Below, in pieces: positions 1 to 5,328 of a stretch of DNA of 5,328 nt (position 1 is its first letter; every line of letters starts with the position of its first letter). Location: positions 1-5,328 of the forward strand of contig JAUSPL010000192.1 in the NCBI GenBank assembly GCA_030656535.1. Direction: 5' to 3'. A model generated the notes under the pieces. The model saw only the letters and a program-made list of their open reading frames with translations, searched no databases and had not been told where the DNA came from. Made by a program: the position numbers and the translations under genes. The DNA comes from Gemmobacter sp. Lineage in GTDB: Bacteria; Pseudomonadota; Alphaproteobacteria; Rhodobacterales; Rhodobacteraceae.

Positions 1-1644
1 GTCAGCCCCACGCACCGCGCGCGGCGCCGGCTCCGTCTCGACCACGGGGTTGAAGCCGGACAACCGGATCATCCGGCGCGCGAGATCCAGAATCTTGACC
101 GGCTTGCCCATGTCCAGCAAGAACACATCGCCGCCGCGCGCCATGGCACCCGCCTGAATGACAAGCTGTGCGGCCTCGGTGATGGTCATGAAATAGCGGG
201 TGATGTCGGGATGCGTGACGGTCAGCGGCCCGCCGCTGGCGATCTGACGTCGAAACAACGGAATGACCGACCCTGAAGAGCCCAATACATTGCCGAATCG
301 CACCATGGCGAATTTCGTCCGCCCCGGCCCCTGTGCCAGCGCCTGACACACCAGTTCAGCCAGACGTTTTGACGCCCCCATGACATTGGTCGGACGTACC
401 GCCTTGTCGGTGGACACAAGGATAAAGCTGTCGACGCCAACCGCCACCGCAGCGCGGGCGATCGTTACCGTGCCGAACACGTTGTTGCGAAGACCTTCGA
501 TGATGTTCTGTTCGACCAGGGGAACATGCTTGTAGGCGGCGGCGTGATAGATCGTATGCACCGCATATTCGCGCAAGACTGCCTCGACCCGGTCCGCTTC
601 GCGTACCGATCCCAGAACTGGAATGACCGCGGTGTCGATCCCGTGTTCAGCCACAAGCTTGCGCAATTCGGCCTCAATCTCGTACAACGCGTATTCCGAC
701 TGTTCCAACAGCACGAGCGCAACCGGCCGTTGCCGCAGGATCTGACGGCACAGTTCGGACCCGATCGATCCACCGGCACCGGACACCAGAACGGTTTTGC
801 CCGCGATATTCGCGCTCATCAACGGTTGCGATGCGGGAACCGGATCCCGGCCCAACAGGTCCTCGACCGTGACCTCGCGGATTTCGCTGATGCGGGCGCG
901 GCCTGTCACAAGGTCTGCCATGCCCGGAATGGTCTGAACGCGGATGGGCAGGTTTTCCAGACGCGCAAGGATTGCCGCACGGGTAGCCAGACTGGTCGAC
1001 GGGATCGCCAGCAAGATCACCTTGGCGCTGTAATCGGAAATCAGCGTCTCGATCTGGTCGGGCGCAAACACCTTCAGCCCCGAAATCTGGGTCCCATGCA
1101 GGTCGCGGGCATCATCGATAAACGCAACCGGCGCGTAATCCGGCCCCTGCGCCAGCGAATGCAGCAACTGCCGACCGGACTGACCCGCCCCGTAAATGAT
1201 GACCCTGGTTTTCAGTCGCGATTGCGTGCGCAGATACAATCCGCGCAACGCGAACCGCACCCCGCCCACTGTACAAAACGCAAGCACCGCATAGATGAAT
1301 GGCACCGATGCCGGGATCGGCAGATCAAGCCACATGCTCATCACCGCGACTGTCAAAGCCGAGGCACCGACGCCTTCCAGAATGGTCAAAAGCGCCCGGC
1401 CGCCCATATAGCGGATCACGGCGCGGTAAAACCCCAGCTTGATGAACAGGATTATCGTCACTGGCAGTGCCGCGATCAGCGCCGCCCAGACTTTCAGATC
1501 AAGTGCGAAGGCCAGACTTTCCGTACGCAACAGCATGGCAAAGGCGAAGCTGATCGTCAAAAGCCCGGTATCCGCAAGAACCTGCAAGCTGCGCTTATAC
1601 GGGCGTGGCAGGTCAAACAATCTGTTCAGAGCGGTTGCTGTCAT
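1..1644 (-). CDS. Membrane-bound nucleotide-sugar 4,6-dehydratase/epimerase, WbpM/CapD/PglF type (3' end missing)
   Basis: The reading frame is open for 548 codons from ATG at 1644 to the left edge; family members usually run about 600-650 residues, so the C-terminus is cut off. Seen in the translation: about four hydrophobic segments near residues 20-43, 44-70, 86-105 and 111-130; a first Rossmann-like domain with YGAGQSG (151-157); then the SDR catalytic domain with the nucleotide-binding GAGGSIGSEL (289-298), HAAAYKHVPLVE (367-378), STDKAVRPTNVMGASKR (411-427), RFGNVLGSSGSV (449-460) and the LDMGKPVKILDLARRMIRLSG stretch near 510-530. Met422 sits where SDR enzymes normally have the catalytic Tyr, with Lys426 following; this Met-Lys pattern is typical of the large membrane-bound members. 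The family removes water from UDP-GlcNAc or related sugars to give 4-keto-6-deoxy sugars for O-antigen, capsule or protein glycosylation, at the inner membrane. Exact substrate is not readable. An in-frame TAA at 1651-1653 fixes the ATG at 1644 as the most upstream start. Confidence 0.93.
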   Translation of the reverse strand, partial: MTATALNRLFDLPRPYKRSLQVLADTGLLTISFAFAMLLRTESLAFALDLKVWAALIAALPVTIILFIKLGFYRAVIRYMGGRALLTILEGVGASALTVAVMSMWLDLPIPASVPFIYAVLAFCTVGGVRFALRGLYLRTQSRLKTRVIIYGAGQSGRQLLHSLAQGPDYAPVAFIDDARDLHGTQISGLKVFAPDQIETLISDYSAKVILLAIPSTSLATRAAILARLENLPIRVQTIPGMADLVTGRARISEIREVTVEDLLGRDPVPASQPLMSANIAGKTVLVSGAGGSIGSELCRQILRQRPVALVLLEQSEYALYEIEAELRKLVAEHGIDTAVIPVLGSVREADRVEAVLREYAVHTIYHAAAYKHVPLVEQNIIEGLRNNVFGTVTIARAAVAVGVDSFILVSTDKAVRPTNVMGASKRLAELVCQALAQGPGRTKFAMVRFGNVLGSSGSVIPLFRRQIASGGPLTVTHPDITRYFMTITEAAQLVIQAGAMARGGDVFLLDMGKPVKILDLARRMIRLSGFNPVVETEPAPRAVRGAD

Positions 1645-1649
1645 ATTTA

Positions 1650-1655
1650 ATTATA
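1650..1655 (-). promoter_or_regulatory. Perfect -10 box (TATAAT) next to the dehydratase start codon
   Basis: On the minus strand TATAAT ends six bases before the ATG at 1644. Transcription usually begins about seven bases after a -10 box, which would put the RNA start at or beside the A of the ATG, giving a leaderless mRNA. No Shine-Dalgarno is visible before this ATG, which fits. Against it, the -35 position (around 1672-1679) shows nothing close to TTGACA. The stretch is AT-rich, so a chance match is possible. Confidence 0.35.
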
Positions 1656-1725
1656 TCCGCTGGCCCGATTAAGTCTTCGCGCTGGGTAATGGGAATGCAG
1701 TCAAATCAACAAACCGCGCTGCCTC

Positions 1726-1755
1726 TGTATAGCATGTTCCAATAATGACTGTCAC
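1726..1755 (-). promoter_or_regulatory. Candidate sigma-70 promoter with extended -10 for the dehydratase gene
   Basis: On the minus strand GTGACA (1755-1750, five of six matches to TTGACA) is followed after 18 bases by TATACA (1731-1726), preceded by TGC so that it reads as an extended -10 (TGCTATACA). Transcription would start near 1719 and leave a leader of about 75 bases before the ATG at 1644. It competes with the TATAAT nearer the start codon as the true promoter. Confidence 0.4.
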
Positions 1756-1876
1756 ACCAGATGTTGCCCGAACCTTGGAAGGAAATCCCGCCCTTGACAT
1801 GTTTTTGGGCAGAAATCCGCCAGTATGCTGCGATGTTTCGCCCCTGTAGATGCCCAATTCCGCTGATGTTTCGGGC

Positions 1877-1928
1877 GCATCCGATTCTGGATGCCGATTT
1901 TCCCAGCGCCCGATGCCGCATTGCGGCA
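1877..1928 (-). terminator. Two small hairpins after the aminotransferase gene, possible 3' end of the operon
   Basis: The first inverted repeat, TGCCGC at 1914-1919 and GCGGCA at 1923-1928, has a 6-base stem and a 3-base loop and begins six bases after the stop codon. The second, GCATCC at 1877-1882 and GGATGC at 1889-1894, has a 6-base stem and a 6-base loop and can be lengthened with a one-base bulge. Neither is followed by a T-run in the direction of transcription, so they are not classical intrinsic terminators. They may protect the mRNA 3' end or mark a Rho-dependent end, or be chance. Confidence 0.3.
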
Positions 1929-1934
1929 ACCGCA

Positions 1935-3152
1935 TCAGTCCGCGCCCCGTACAGGTGCGGCGGGGGCGTTGCTTTGAACCTCGGCTGCGATGATGCGTGC
2001 AATCACTGCGCAGTCGTCCGGGCCAAATGTTAGCGGCAACCGCATGTCGATCAATCCCGCCAGAACCGCATCGGTCCTTGGCAATGATTGCCGCGCGGCA
2101 TAGCGCCAACAGTCGTGACGCGATGTGAATCCGGCAGGCTCGGCCCGGCCGAACCATTTCAGATCCACCCCACGCGCACCGCAGCGGGCCAGGAATGCCT
2201 CGACCCGTTCGGGCGCCCACCCCGGCAACAGGAACTGGAAAGACGACCCCACAAAGGATTCATGCGGCGGTCGCGGGATCAGTACCAACCCCGGCACGGC
2301 CTGCAACCCTGCCTCGACCACGTCATAAAGCACACGCCACCGGGCGACGCGCCCAGCCAGCAACGCGACCTGCGGGCGCAAGATCGCCGCGCGCAGGTTG
2401 TCCATCCGGCTGGAGACGTTGGGGACATCAAGCTTCAACCCCTCGAACACCTCAGGCCCCGGGGCCGCCCGGTGGCGCGCGTAAAGCATGTATGACCCGG
2501 ACAACAGCACCGCCCGCGCCGCAAGATCGGGATCATCGGTGACCAGAAATCCGCCCTCACCGGAATTCATGTGCTTGTAGGTCTGGGTCGAATAGCATCC
2601 GATTACGCCGTGCCGTCCGGACGCAACACCCCGCCAAGTTGCACCCATGGTGTGGGCGCAATCTTCGATGACGCGGACACCGCGCCTGCCGCACAGGTCC
2701 ATCAACGCGTCCATGTCCACGATGTGCCCACGCATGTGCGACAGCAACAGAACATCACCGGGGACTGCCCGCGCCGCCAGATCATCCAGATCCAGCGTCA
2801 GGGCCTCGGTCACTTCGACGAACACCGGCGCGGCACCCAATGCCGCAATCGCCCCTGGCACAGGTGCCAGGGTAAATGCGTTCGACAGCACCCGCTGTCC
2901 CGGCCCCACCCCCACAGCACGCAGCGCAAGCCGCATCGCCGCCCCGCCTGATGCAACGGCCAAGCAGTACCTTGCCCCGGAAAAAGCCGCGAATTCCTGT
3001 TCCAGCAATGCAGTTTCGGCCACGTTCGCAGGTGAATAGCGGTGAATCCCGCCGTCGCGCATAACGGCGATTGCCGCCGAGATTGCGTCCTCGGGGATGG
3101 GTTCCTGGCGGGTAAACACCCCGGTGAAGACTTCGGGTGTCGGATCAGACAT
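1935..3152 (-). CDS. DegT/DnrJ/EryC1/StrS-family PLP-dependent aminotransferase
   Basis: The protein is 405 residues, within the usual 370-410 range, with no signal peptide or membrane segment, so it should be cytoplasmic. Fold type I aminotransferase landmarks are visible: a phosphate-binding SGGAA (68-72); VIEDCAHTMGA (161-171), with Asp164 placed to contact the PLP ring nitrogen; and STQTYKHMNSGEGG (188-201), in which Lys193 is the expected Schiff-base lysine. The family transfers an amino group, usually from glutamate or glutamine, to a keto-sugar or cyclitol. Substrate cannot be assigned: the usual SGTxA is SGGAA, and the segment that often reads like HLYGQ is SHMRGH (138-143). The gene is last of the operon and its ATG shares one base with the exporter's TGA, so translation is probably coupled. 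A dehydratase able to make a 4-keto sugar is encoded 290 bases downstream, and glmU lies beyond the operon; this makes a nucleotide sugar a reasonable but unproven substrate. Confidence 0.9.
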   Translation of the reverse strand: MSDPTPEVFTGVFTRQEPIPEDAISAAIAVMRDGGIHRYSPANVAETALLEQEFAAFSGARYCLAVASGGAAMRLALRAVGVGPGQRVLSNAFTLAPVPGAIAALGAAPVFVEVTEALTLDLDDLAARAVPGDVLLLSHMRGHIVDMDALMDLCGRRGVRVIEDCAHTMGATWRGVASGRHGVIGCYSTQTYKHMNSGEGGFLVTDDPDLAARAVLLSGSYMLYARHRAAPGPEVFEGLKLDVPNVSSRMDNLRAAILRPQVALLAGRVARWRVLYDVVEAGLQAVPGLVLIPRPPHESFVGSSFQFLLPGWAPERVEAFLARCGARGVDLKWFGRAEPAGFTSRHDCWRYAARQSLPRTDAVLAGLIDMRLPLTFGPDDCAVIARIIAAEVQSNAPAAPVRGAD

Positions 3153-3154
3153 CA
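3150..3154 (-). promoter_or_regulatory. TGATG stop/start overlap, translational coupling site
   Basis: The exporter stop codon TGA (3154-3152) and the aminotransferase start ATG (3152-3150) share one base. Upstream there is only a weak purine run (GAAAGTGG), no strong Shine-Dalgarno, so ribosomes finishing the exporter probably restart here. This supports the chosen aminotransferase start. Confidence 0.8.
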
Positions 3155-4369
3155 GGCCACTTTCGGAACAGTAAGTCGGTACAGCAACAAGGTCAGTACA
3201 AGAACCCCTGCAGCGATGAAATAGCCGACATCAGGTGACCTGAACGCAGCACCGTCTGCCATGAACCAGCCAAACACCTGCGCATAGAACAAGGTTCCCG
3301 CCAGCATCGCAATATTTGTAAGCGCCGAAATACCGCCTTGCAATTCGCCTTGTGCATCGTCGGGCACCGCGCGCGACATTGCCGCGATCAACATCGGCTG
3401 AACAAAGCCTTCGGGGCCGTGGATCACCATCAAGATCACCACGACTGTCAGACTGCCCGCAAGGCCATAGCCAAGCGCCGCGATAGCCGCGCAGGCTAGA
3501 CCCAACATGGCAACCCGACGCTCCCCCAGACGCGCCACGGCGGGGCCGGTCAGACCGCCCTGAAACCCGGCCATGATCACGCCAAAAACCGCGAGTGTCA
3601 GCCCGACCATTGCCTCGGACCAGCCAAATTTCGCGATGCCCCAGAACGGCCAGATCGCGGGATAGACCGAGGTCCCGAAGTAAAACAGGAACAGCACCCC
3701 GCACATCGGGATCACCCCCGGATAGCGGCGAAACACCGCGAACGCGCCAAACGGATTCGCGCGGATGATGTCAAACCGGCGACGCTTGTGGACCGGCAAG
3801 GTTTCCGGCAGCACCAGATAGCCATAGACAAAATTCGCCAATGATATGGCCGCAGCCGTATAGAACGGCACCCGCGGCCCAAGTTCGCCCAGCAGACCGC
3901 CGATGGCGGGCCCGATGACAAAGCCCAGACCAAACGCCGCCCCCATGAACCCATAGGCCTTGGCCCGTCCGTCGGGTTCGGTGACGTCGGCGATATAGGC
4001 GTTGGCGATCACCCAACTGGACCCGCACAACCCTGCCAGAGCACGCCCCACGAACAGCCAGAACAATGTCGGCGCCAGTGCCGACAACAGATAGTCCAGC
4101 CCCAGCCCGAAAACCGCCAGCAAGATCAGCGGGCGCCGGCCAAAGCGGTCCGACAGGTTGCCCATCAGCGGCGCAAACAGGAACTGCGTTGCCGAAAAAG
4201 CCACAAACATCCAGCCGCCGATCACCGAAGCCTGTGCCAACCCGACATGGCCGACCTCTTCGATCAGCGCGGGCAGCACCGGCATGATCAGACCAAATCC
4301 GACCATGTCCAGAAACACCGTCGCCAGCACAAAGGCAAAGGCGTGGCGCGAAACCGGCGCTGTGCTCAT
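3152..4369 (-). CDS. TetA-like major facilitator superfamily exporter (TCR/Tet family, DHA1 type)
   Basis: The protein is 405 residues with about twelve hydrophobic segments (roughly 10-35, 46-68, 81-98, 101-125, 137-160, 165-187, then a basic central loop, and 216-240, 253-274, 286-305, 307-330, 345-370, 380-400). It follows the tetracycline-efflux group closely: LDMVGFGLIMPVLP (20-33) in helix 1, the MFS motif A GNLSDRFGRRP (70-80), GRALAG (108-113), AYIADVTEPDGRAKAYGFMGA (124-144), a GPAIGGLLG motif C (153-161) and GELQGGISALT (341-351). The family exchanges a substrate for protons across the inner membrane. Chromosomal relatives are common and most are not tetracycline pumps, so the substrate is unknown. 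The start is supported by GGAAGG (4382-4377) seven bases upstream. It lies 3 bases after gph and overlaps the aminotransferase by one base. One possibility is that it exports a product of that enzyme, but nothing in the sequence proves this. Confidence 0.93.
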   Translation of the reverse strand: MSTAPVSRHAFAFVLATVFLDMVGFGLIMPVLPALIEEVGHVGLAQASVIGGWMFVAFSATQFLFAPLMGNLSDRFGRRPLILLAVFGLGLDYLLSALAPTLFWLFVGRALAGLCGSSWVIANAYIADVTEPDGRAKAYGFMGAAFGLGFVIGPAIGGLLGELGPRVPFYTAAAISLANFVYGYLVLPETLPVHKRRRFDIIRANPFGAFAVFRRYPGVIPMCGVLFLFYFGTSVYPAIWPFWGIAKFGWSEAMVGLTLAVFGVIMAGFQGGLTGPAVARLGERRVAMLGLACAAIAALGYGLAGSLTVVVILMVIHGPEGFVQPMLIAAMSRAVPDDAQGELQGGISALTNIAMLAGTLFYAQVFGWFMADGAAFRSPDVGYFIAAGVLVLTLLLYRLTVPKVA

Positions 4370-4372
4370 GGC

Positions 4373-5038
4373 TCAGCCTTCCAGAAAGGGCGCAACAATC
4401 CGGTCAAGATCGTCATAATGGTCCAGCAACGCCTCGGGCGACAGCCGCGCCACCCCCTGCCCCTCTGGTCCGAACGTCACCAGCGCCACCGGCACCCCGG
4501 CCGCAAGCCCGGTGTTGCGGTCGGTCTGGGTGTCCCCGATCAAGATCGCCCGGGCGCGGTCGCCCCCCAACGCGTCAATCGCGGCAAACAACGGCGCCGG
4601 GTCCGGTTTGCGCACCGGCAGGGTGTTTGCGCCGATCATCGACCCAAACAGCCCGCGCACCCCCAATCGCGACAGCAGAAGCTCCGCCAGATGGTCGGGC
4701 TTGTTGGTGCAGATGCCCACCGCTACCCCCGCCCCGCGCAACCGCTCCACTGCCGCCACGGCGCCGGGATACAACTGCGTGTGCCGGTCGATATCGGCTT
4801 GATAGGCATCCAGCAGCACCGGATAGGACAGGCTGATCCGGTCTTCGTCCCAATTCAGGCCCAACCGCCCTGCCCCCAACCGCAACATGGCGCGCCCGCC
4901 ATGGAACGCCGTCAGGGCATCGTCAGATGTCAACGGCGCCGGATGCCCCGCTGCCACAAACGCCGCATTGCCCGCCGCCAGCAGATCGGCCGAGGTGTCT
5001 GCCAGCGTTCCGTCCAGATCGAAAATAACCGTGCGCAT
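4373..5038 (-). CDS. gph: HAD-superfamily phosphatase, phosphoglycolate phosphatase type
   Basis: The protein is 221 residues from ATG at 5038, the usual size for Gph. All HAD motifs are present: FDLDGT (6-11) with nucleophile Asp7 and acid/base Asp9; Thr111 in ICTNKP (109-114); Lys144 in VRKPDP (142-147); and IGDTQTD (167-173) with Asp169 and Asp173 for magnesium. An alpha-helical C1 cap lies between motifs I and II, as in Gph and related phosphatases. The expected reaction is hydrolysis of 2-phosphoglycolate to glycolate in the cytoplasm, clearing a product of DNA repair and, in some organisms, of RuBisCO oxygenation. Similar enzymes act on other small phosphates, so the substrate is probable rather than certain. 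The frame stays open upstream to 5302, but that extension would run into glmU and lacks homology; the start at 5038 places the first HAD motif correctly and has AGGA six bases upstream. It heads the three-gene operon and is divergent from glmU. Confidence 0.92.
   Translation of the reverse strand: MRTVIFDLDGTLADTSADLLAAGNAAFVAAGHPAPLTSDDALTAFHGGRAMLRLGAGRLGLNWDEDRISLSYPVLLDAYQADIDRHTQLYPGAVAAVERLRGAGVAVGICTNKPDHLAELLLSRLGVRGLFGSMIGANTLPVRKPDPAPLFAAIDALGGDRARAILIGDTQTDRNTGLAAGVPVALVTFGPEGQGVARLSPEALLDHYDDLDRIVAPFLEG
4377..4382 (-). promoter_or_regulatory. Ribosome binding site of the exporter, inside the end of gph
   Basis: GGAAGG on the minus strand lies seven bases before the ATG at 4369 and within the last codons of gph. 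It confirms the start and shows that the two genes are read from one message. Confidence 0.75.
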
Positions 5039-5044
5039 CGGATG

Positions 5045-5048
5045 TCCT
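5045..5048 (-). promoter_or_regulatory. Ribosome binding site of gph
   Basis: AGGA on the minus strand lies six bases before the ATG at 5038. It decides the start over longer in-frame alternatives upstream, which would overlap glmU. Confidence 0.7.
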
Positions 5049-5084
5049 GTCACATGTGGTAGTGTGCTGTGATCGTCCGCCCCC

Positions 5085-5112
5085 TTGCGGTGGGCTGCAC
5101 CACGGGTAGAAC
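5085..5112 (+). promoter_or_regulatory. Candidate promoter of glmU
   Basis: TTGCGG (5085-5090) and TAGAAC (5107-5112) are 16 bases apart, each matching four of six consensus bases. RNA would start near 5119, about 20 bases before the glmU ATG. The match is moderate, but position and orientation are right. Confidence 0.35.
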
Positions 5113-5129
5113 GGGCGCACAGGTTTGAA

Positions 5130-5135
5130 AAGGGG
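5130..5135 (+). promoter_or_regulatory. Ribosome binding site of glmU
   Basis: AAGGGG lies five bases before the ATG at 5141 and supports that start codon. Confidence 0.75.
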
Positions 5136-5140
5136 CTGAC

Positions 5141-5328
5141 ATGCCGATTTCGCTGATCGTTCTGGCCGCAGGTCAGGGCAGCCGGATGAACTCTGAACTG
5201 CCCAAGGTGCTGCACCCCCTGGGCGGTGTGCCGATTTTGGCCCATGCGCTGGCCGCCGGAAGGTCGCTGGACCCCGAACGCGAGGTGGTTGTGGCGGGCC
5301 ACGGCGCAGACCGGGTGACACGTGCTGT
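5141..5328 (+). CDS. glmU: Bifunctional UDP-GlcNAc pyrophosphorylase / glucosamine-1-phosphate acetyltransferase, 5' end
   Basis: The first 62 codons are present and the gene runs off the right edge; full GlmU is about 450 residues. The N-terminal uridylyltransferase signature is clear: LAAGQGSRM (8-16) for nucleotide binding, with Arg15 and Lys22 in the positions of the catalytic Arg and Lys, then SELPKVLHPLGGVPILAHAL (18-37), which is diagnostic of GlmU among sugar nucleotidyltransferases. GlmU acetylates glucosamine-1-phosphate with acetyl-CoA and then joins it to UTP, giving UDP-GlcNAc for peptidoglycan and lipopolysaccharide; it is cytoplasmic and normally essential. Only the uridylyltransferase part can be seen, so presence of the C-terminal acetyltransferase domain is assumed from the family. 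It is transcribed away from gph. Confidence 0.95.
   Translation, partial: MPISLIVLAAGQGSRMNSELPKVLHPLGGVPILAHALAAGRSLDPEREVVVAGHGADRVTRA

Larger units (their letters stand above)
1645..1934. other. Intergenic region between the aminotransferase and dehydratase genes
   Basis: This is the longest stretch without a gene in the window, and it is AT-richer than its flanks. It holds two small hairpins beside the aminotransferase stop codon, two candidate minus-strand promoters, and a direct repeat GATGTTTCG at 1832-1840 and 1865-1873, with a shorter GATGTT match at 1760-1765. Open frames crossing it on both strands show no recognisable domain or good ribosome binding site. I see no convincing small gene here. 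Confidence 0.6.
5039..5140. promoter_or_regulatory. Divergent promoter region between gph and glmU
   Basis: Both flanking genes point outward from these 102 bases, so the region must hold promoters for the gph operon and for glmU unless transcription enters from elsewhere. It contains an 8-base palindrome CACATGTG at 5051-5058, two bases upstream of the gph ribosome binding site. No convincing minus-strand -35/-10 pair was found for gph. Confidence 0.6.

Noticed and set aside
526..1650. A 374-codon open frame on the plus strand
   Set aside because: It lies wholly antisense to the dehydratase gene, whose motifs are unmistakable. Its translation is rich in Arg, Gln and His with no domain, as expected from the reverse of a high-GC gene.
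1794..1829. TTGACA at 1794-1799 followed by TATGCT at 1824-1829 as a plus-strand promoter
   Set aside because: The 24-base spacing is too long for a sigma-70 promoter and there is no plus-strand gene downstream.
1..1961. Similar peptide ends: VRGAD at the visible end of the dehydratase and at the C-terminus of the aminotransferase
   Set aside because: The underlying codons differ and the flanking sequence does not match, so this is coincidence rather than a duplication.
1761..2033. A 90-codon plus-strand frame with several Cys residues, preceded by no clear signals
   Set aside because: More than a third lies antisense to the aminotransferase end, and the protein shows no domain or regular Cys spacing.
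1669..2220. Minus-strand open frames spanning the 1645-1934 gap and the end of the aminotransferase gene
   Set aside because: They are in another frame from the aminotransferase, lack a convincing ribosome binding site and show no known motif; most of their length is a shadow of that gene.
3152..4369. Calling the exporter a tetracycline resistance gene
   Set aside because: The resemblance to TetA is real, but chromosomal TCR/Tet-type transporters with unknown substrates are widespread, and no tetR-like regulator or mobile element is present.
4247..5062. A 271-codon open frame on the plus strand
   Set aside because: It is antisense to gph and the start of the exporter gene, and its product is low-complexity and rich in Arg, Gln and Pro with no recognisable motif.
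5039..5302. An N-terminal extension of gph by 88 codons
   Set aside because: It would overlap the start of glmU on the other strand, has no family resemblance, and the ATG at 5038 has a good ribosome binding site and puts the HAD motif at residues 6-11.

Overview
The window is high-GC, tightly packed bacterial DNA. Protein style, codon use and the divergent gph/glmU arrangement suggest an alphaproteobacterium, most likely of the Rhodobacterales (Roseobacter/Rhodobacter group). That placement is inferred from family recognition; there is no rRNA or other marker here. The window holds five protein genes: three complete and two cut by the window edges. I see no tRNA, rRNA, CRISPR array, insertion sequence or integrase.

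Layout from left to right. Positions 1-1644 (minus) carry most of a membrane-bound nucleotide-sugar 4,6-dehydratase/epimerase of the WbpM/CapD/PglF type; its C-terminal end lies beyond the left edge. Positions 1645-1934 are a 290-base AT-richer gap with candidate promoters for the dehydratase gene and two small hairpins just after the end of the next operon. Positions 1935-5038 (all minus) form a compact three-gene operon, in transcription order: a HAD phosphatase of the phosphoglycolate phosphatase type (gph, 4373-5038), a TetA-like 12-helix MFS exporter (3152-4369) and a DegT/DnrJ/EryC1/StrS-type PLP aminotransferase (1935-3152). The first two genes are 3 bases apart and the last two share one base in a TGATG stop/start overlap. 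Positions 5039-5140 are a 102-base divergent promoter region. From 5141 on the plus strand comes the 5' end of glmU, cut by the right edge after 62 codons.

How the genes may fit together. GlmU makes UDP-GlcNAc. WbpM/PglF-type enzymes convert UDP-GlcNAc to a 4-keto-6-deoxy sugar. Many DegT-family enzymes aminate such 4-keto sugars. The window could therefore encode part of a route to a 4-amino-4,6-dideoxy sugar for surface polysaccharide. This is inference only: the aminotransferase is in a different transcription unit from the dehydratase, its substrate motifs are atypical, and it is coupled to a drug-exporter-like protein. The gph and glmU genes look like ordinary housekeeping genes.

Most notable for a second look: the dehydratase start codon has a perfect TATAAT six bases upstream and no visible Shine-Dalgarno, suggesting a possible leaderless mRNA; and the uncharacterised, translationally coupled exporter-aminotransferase pair.
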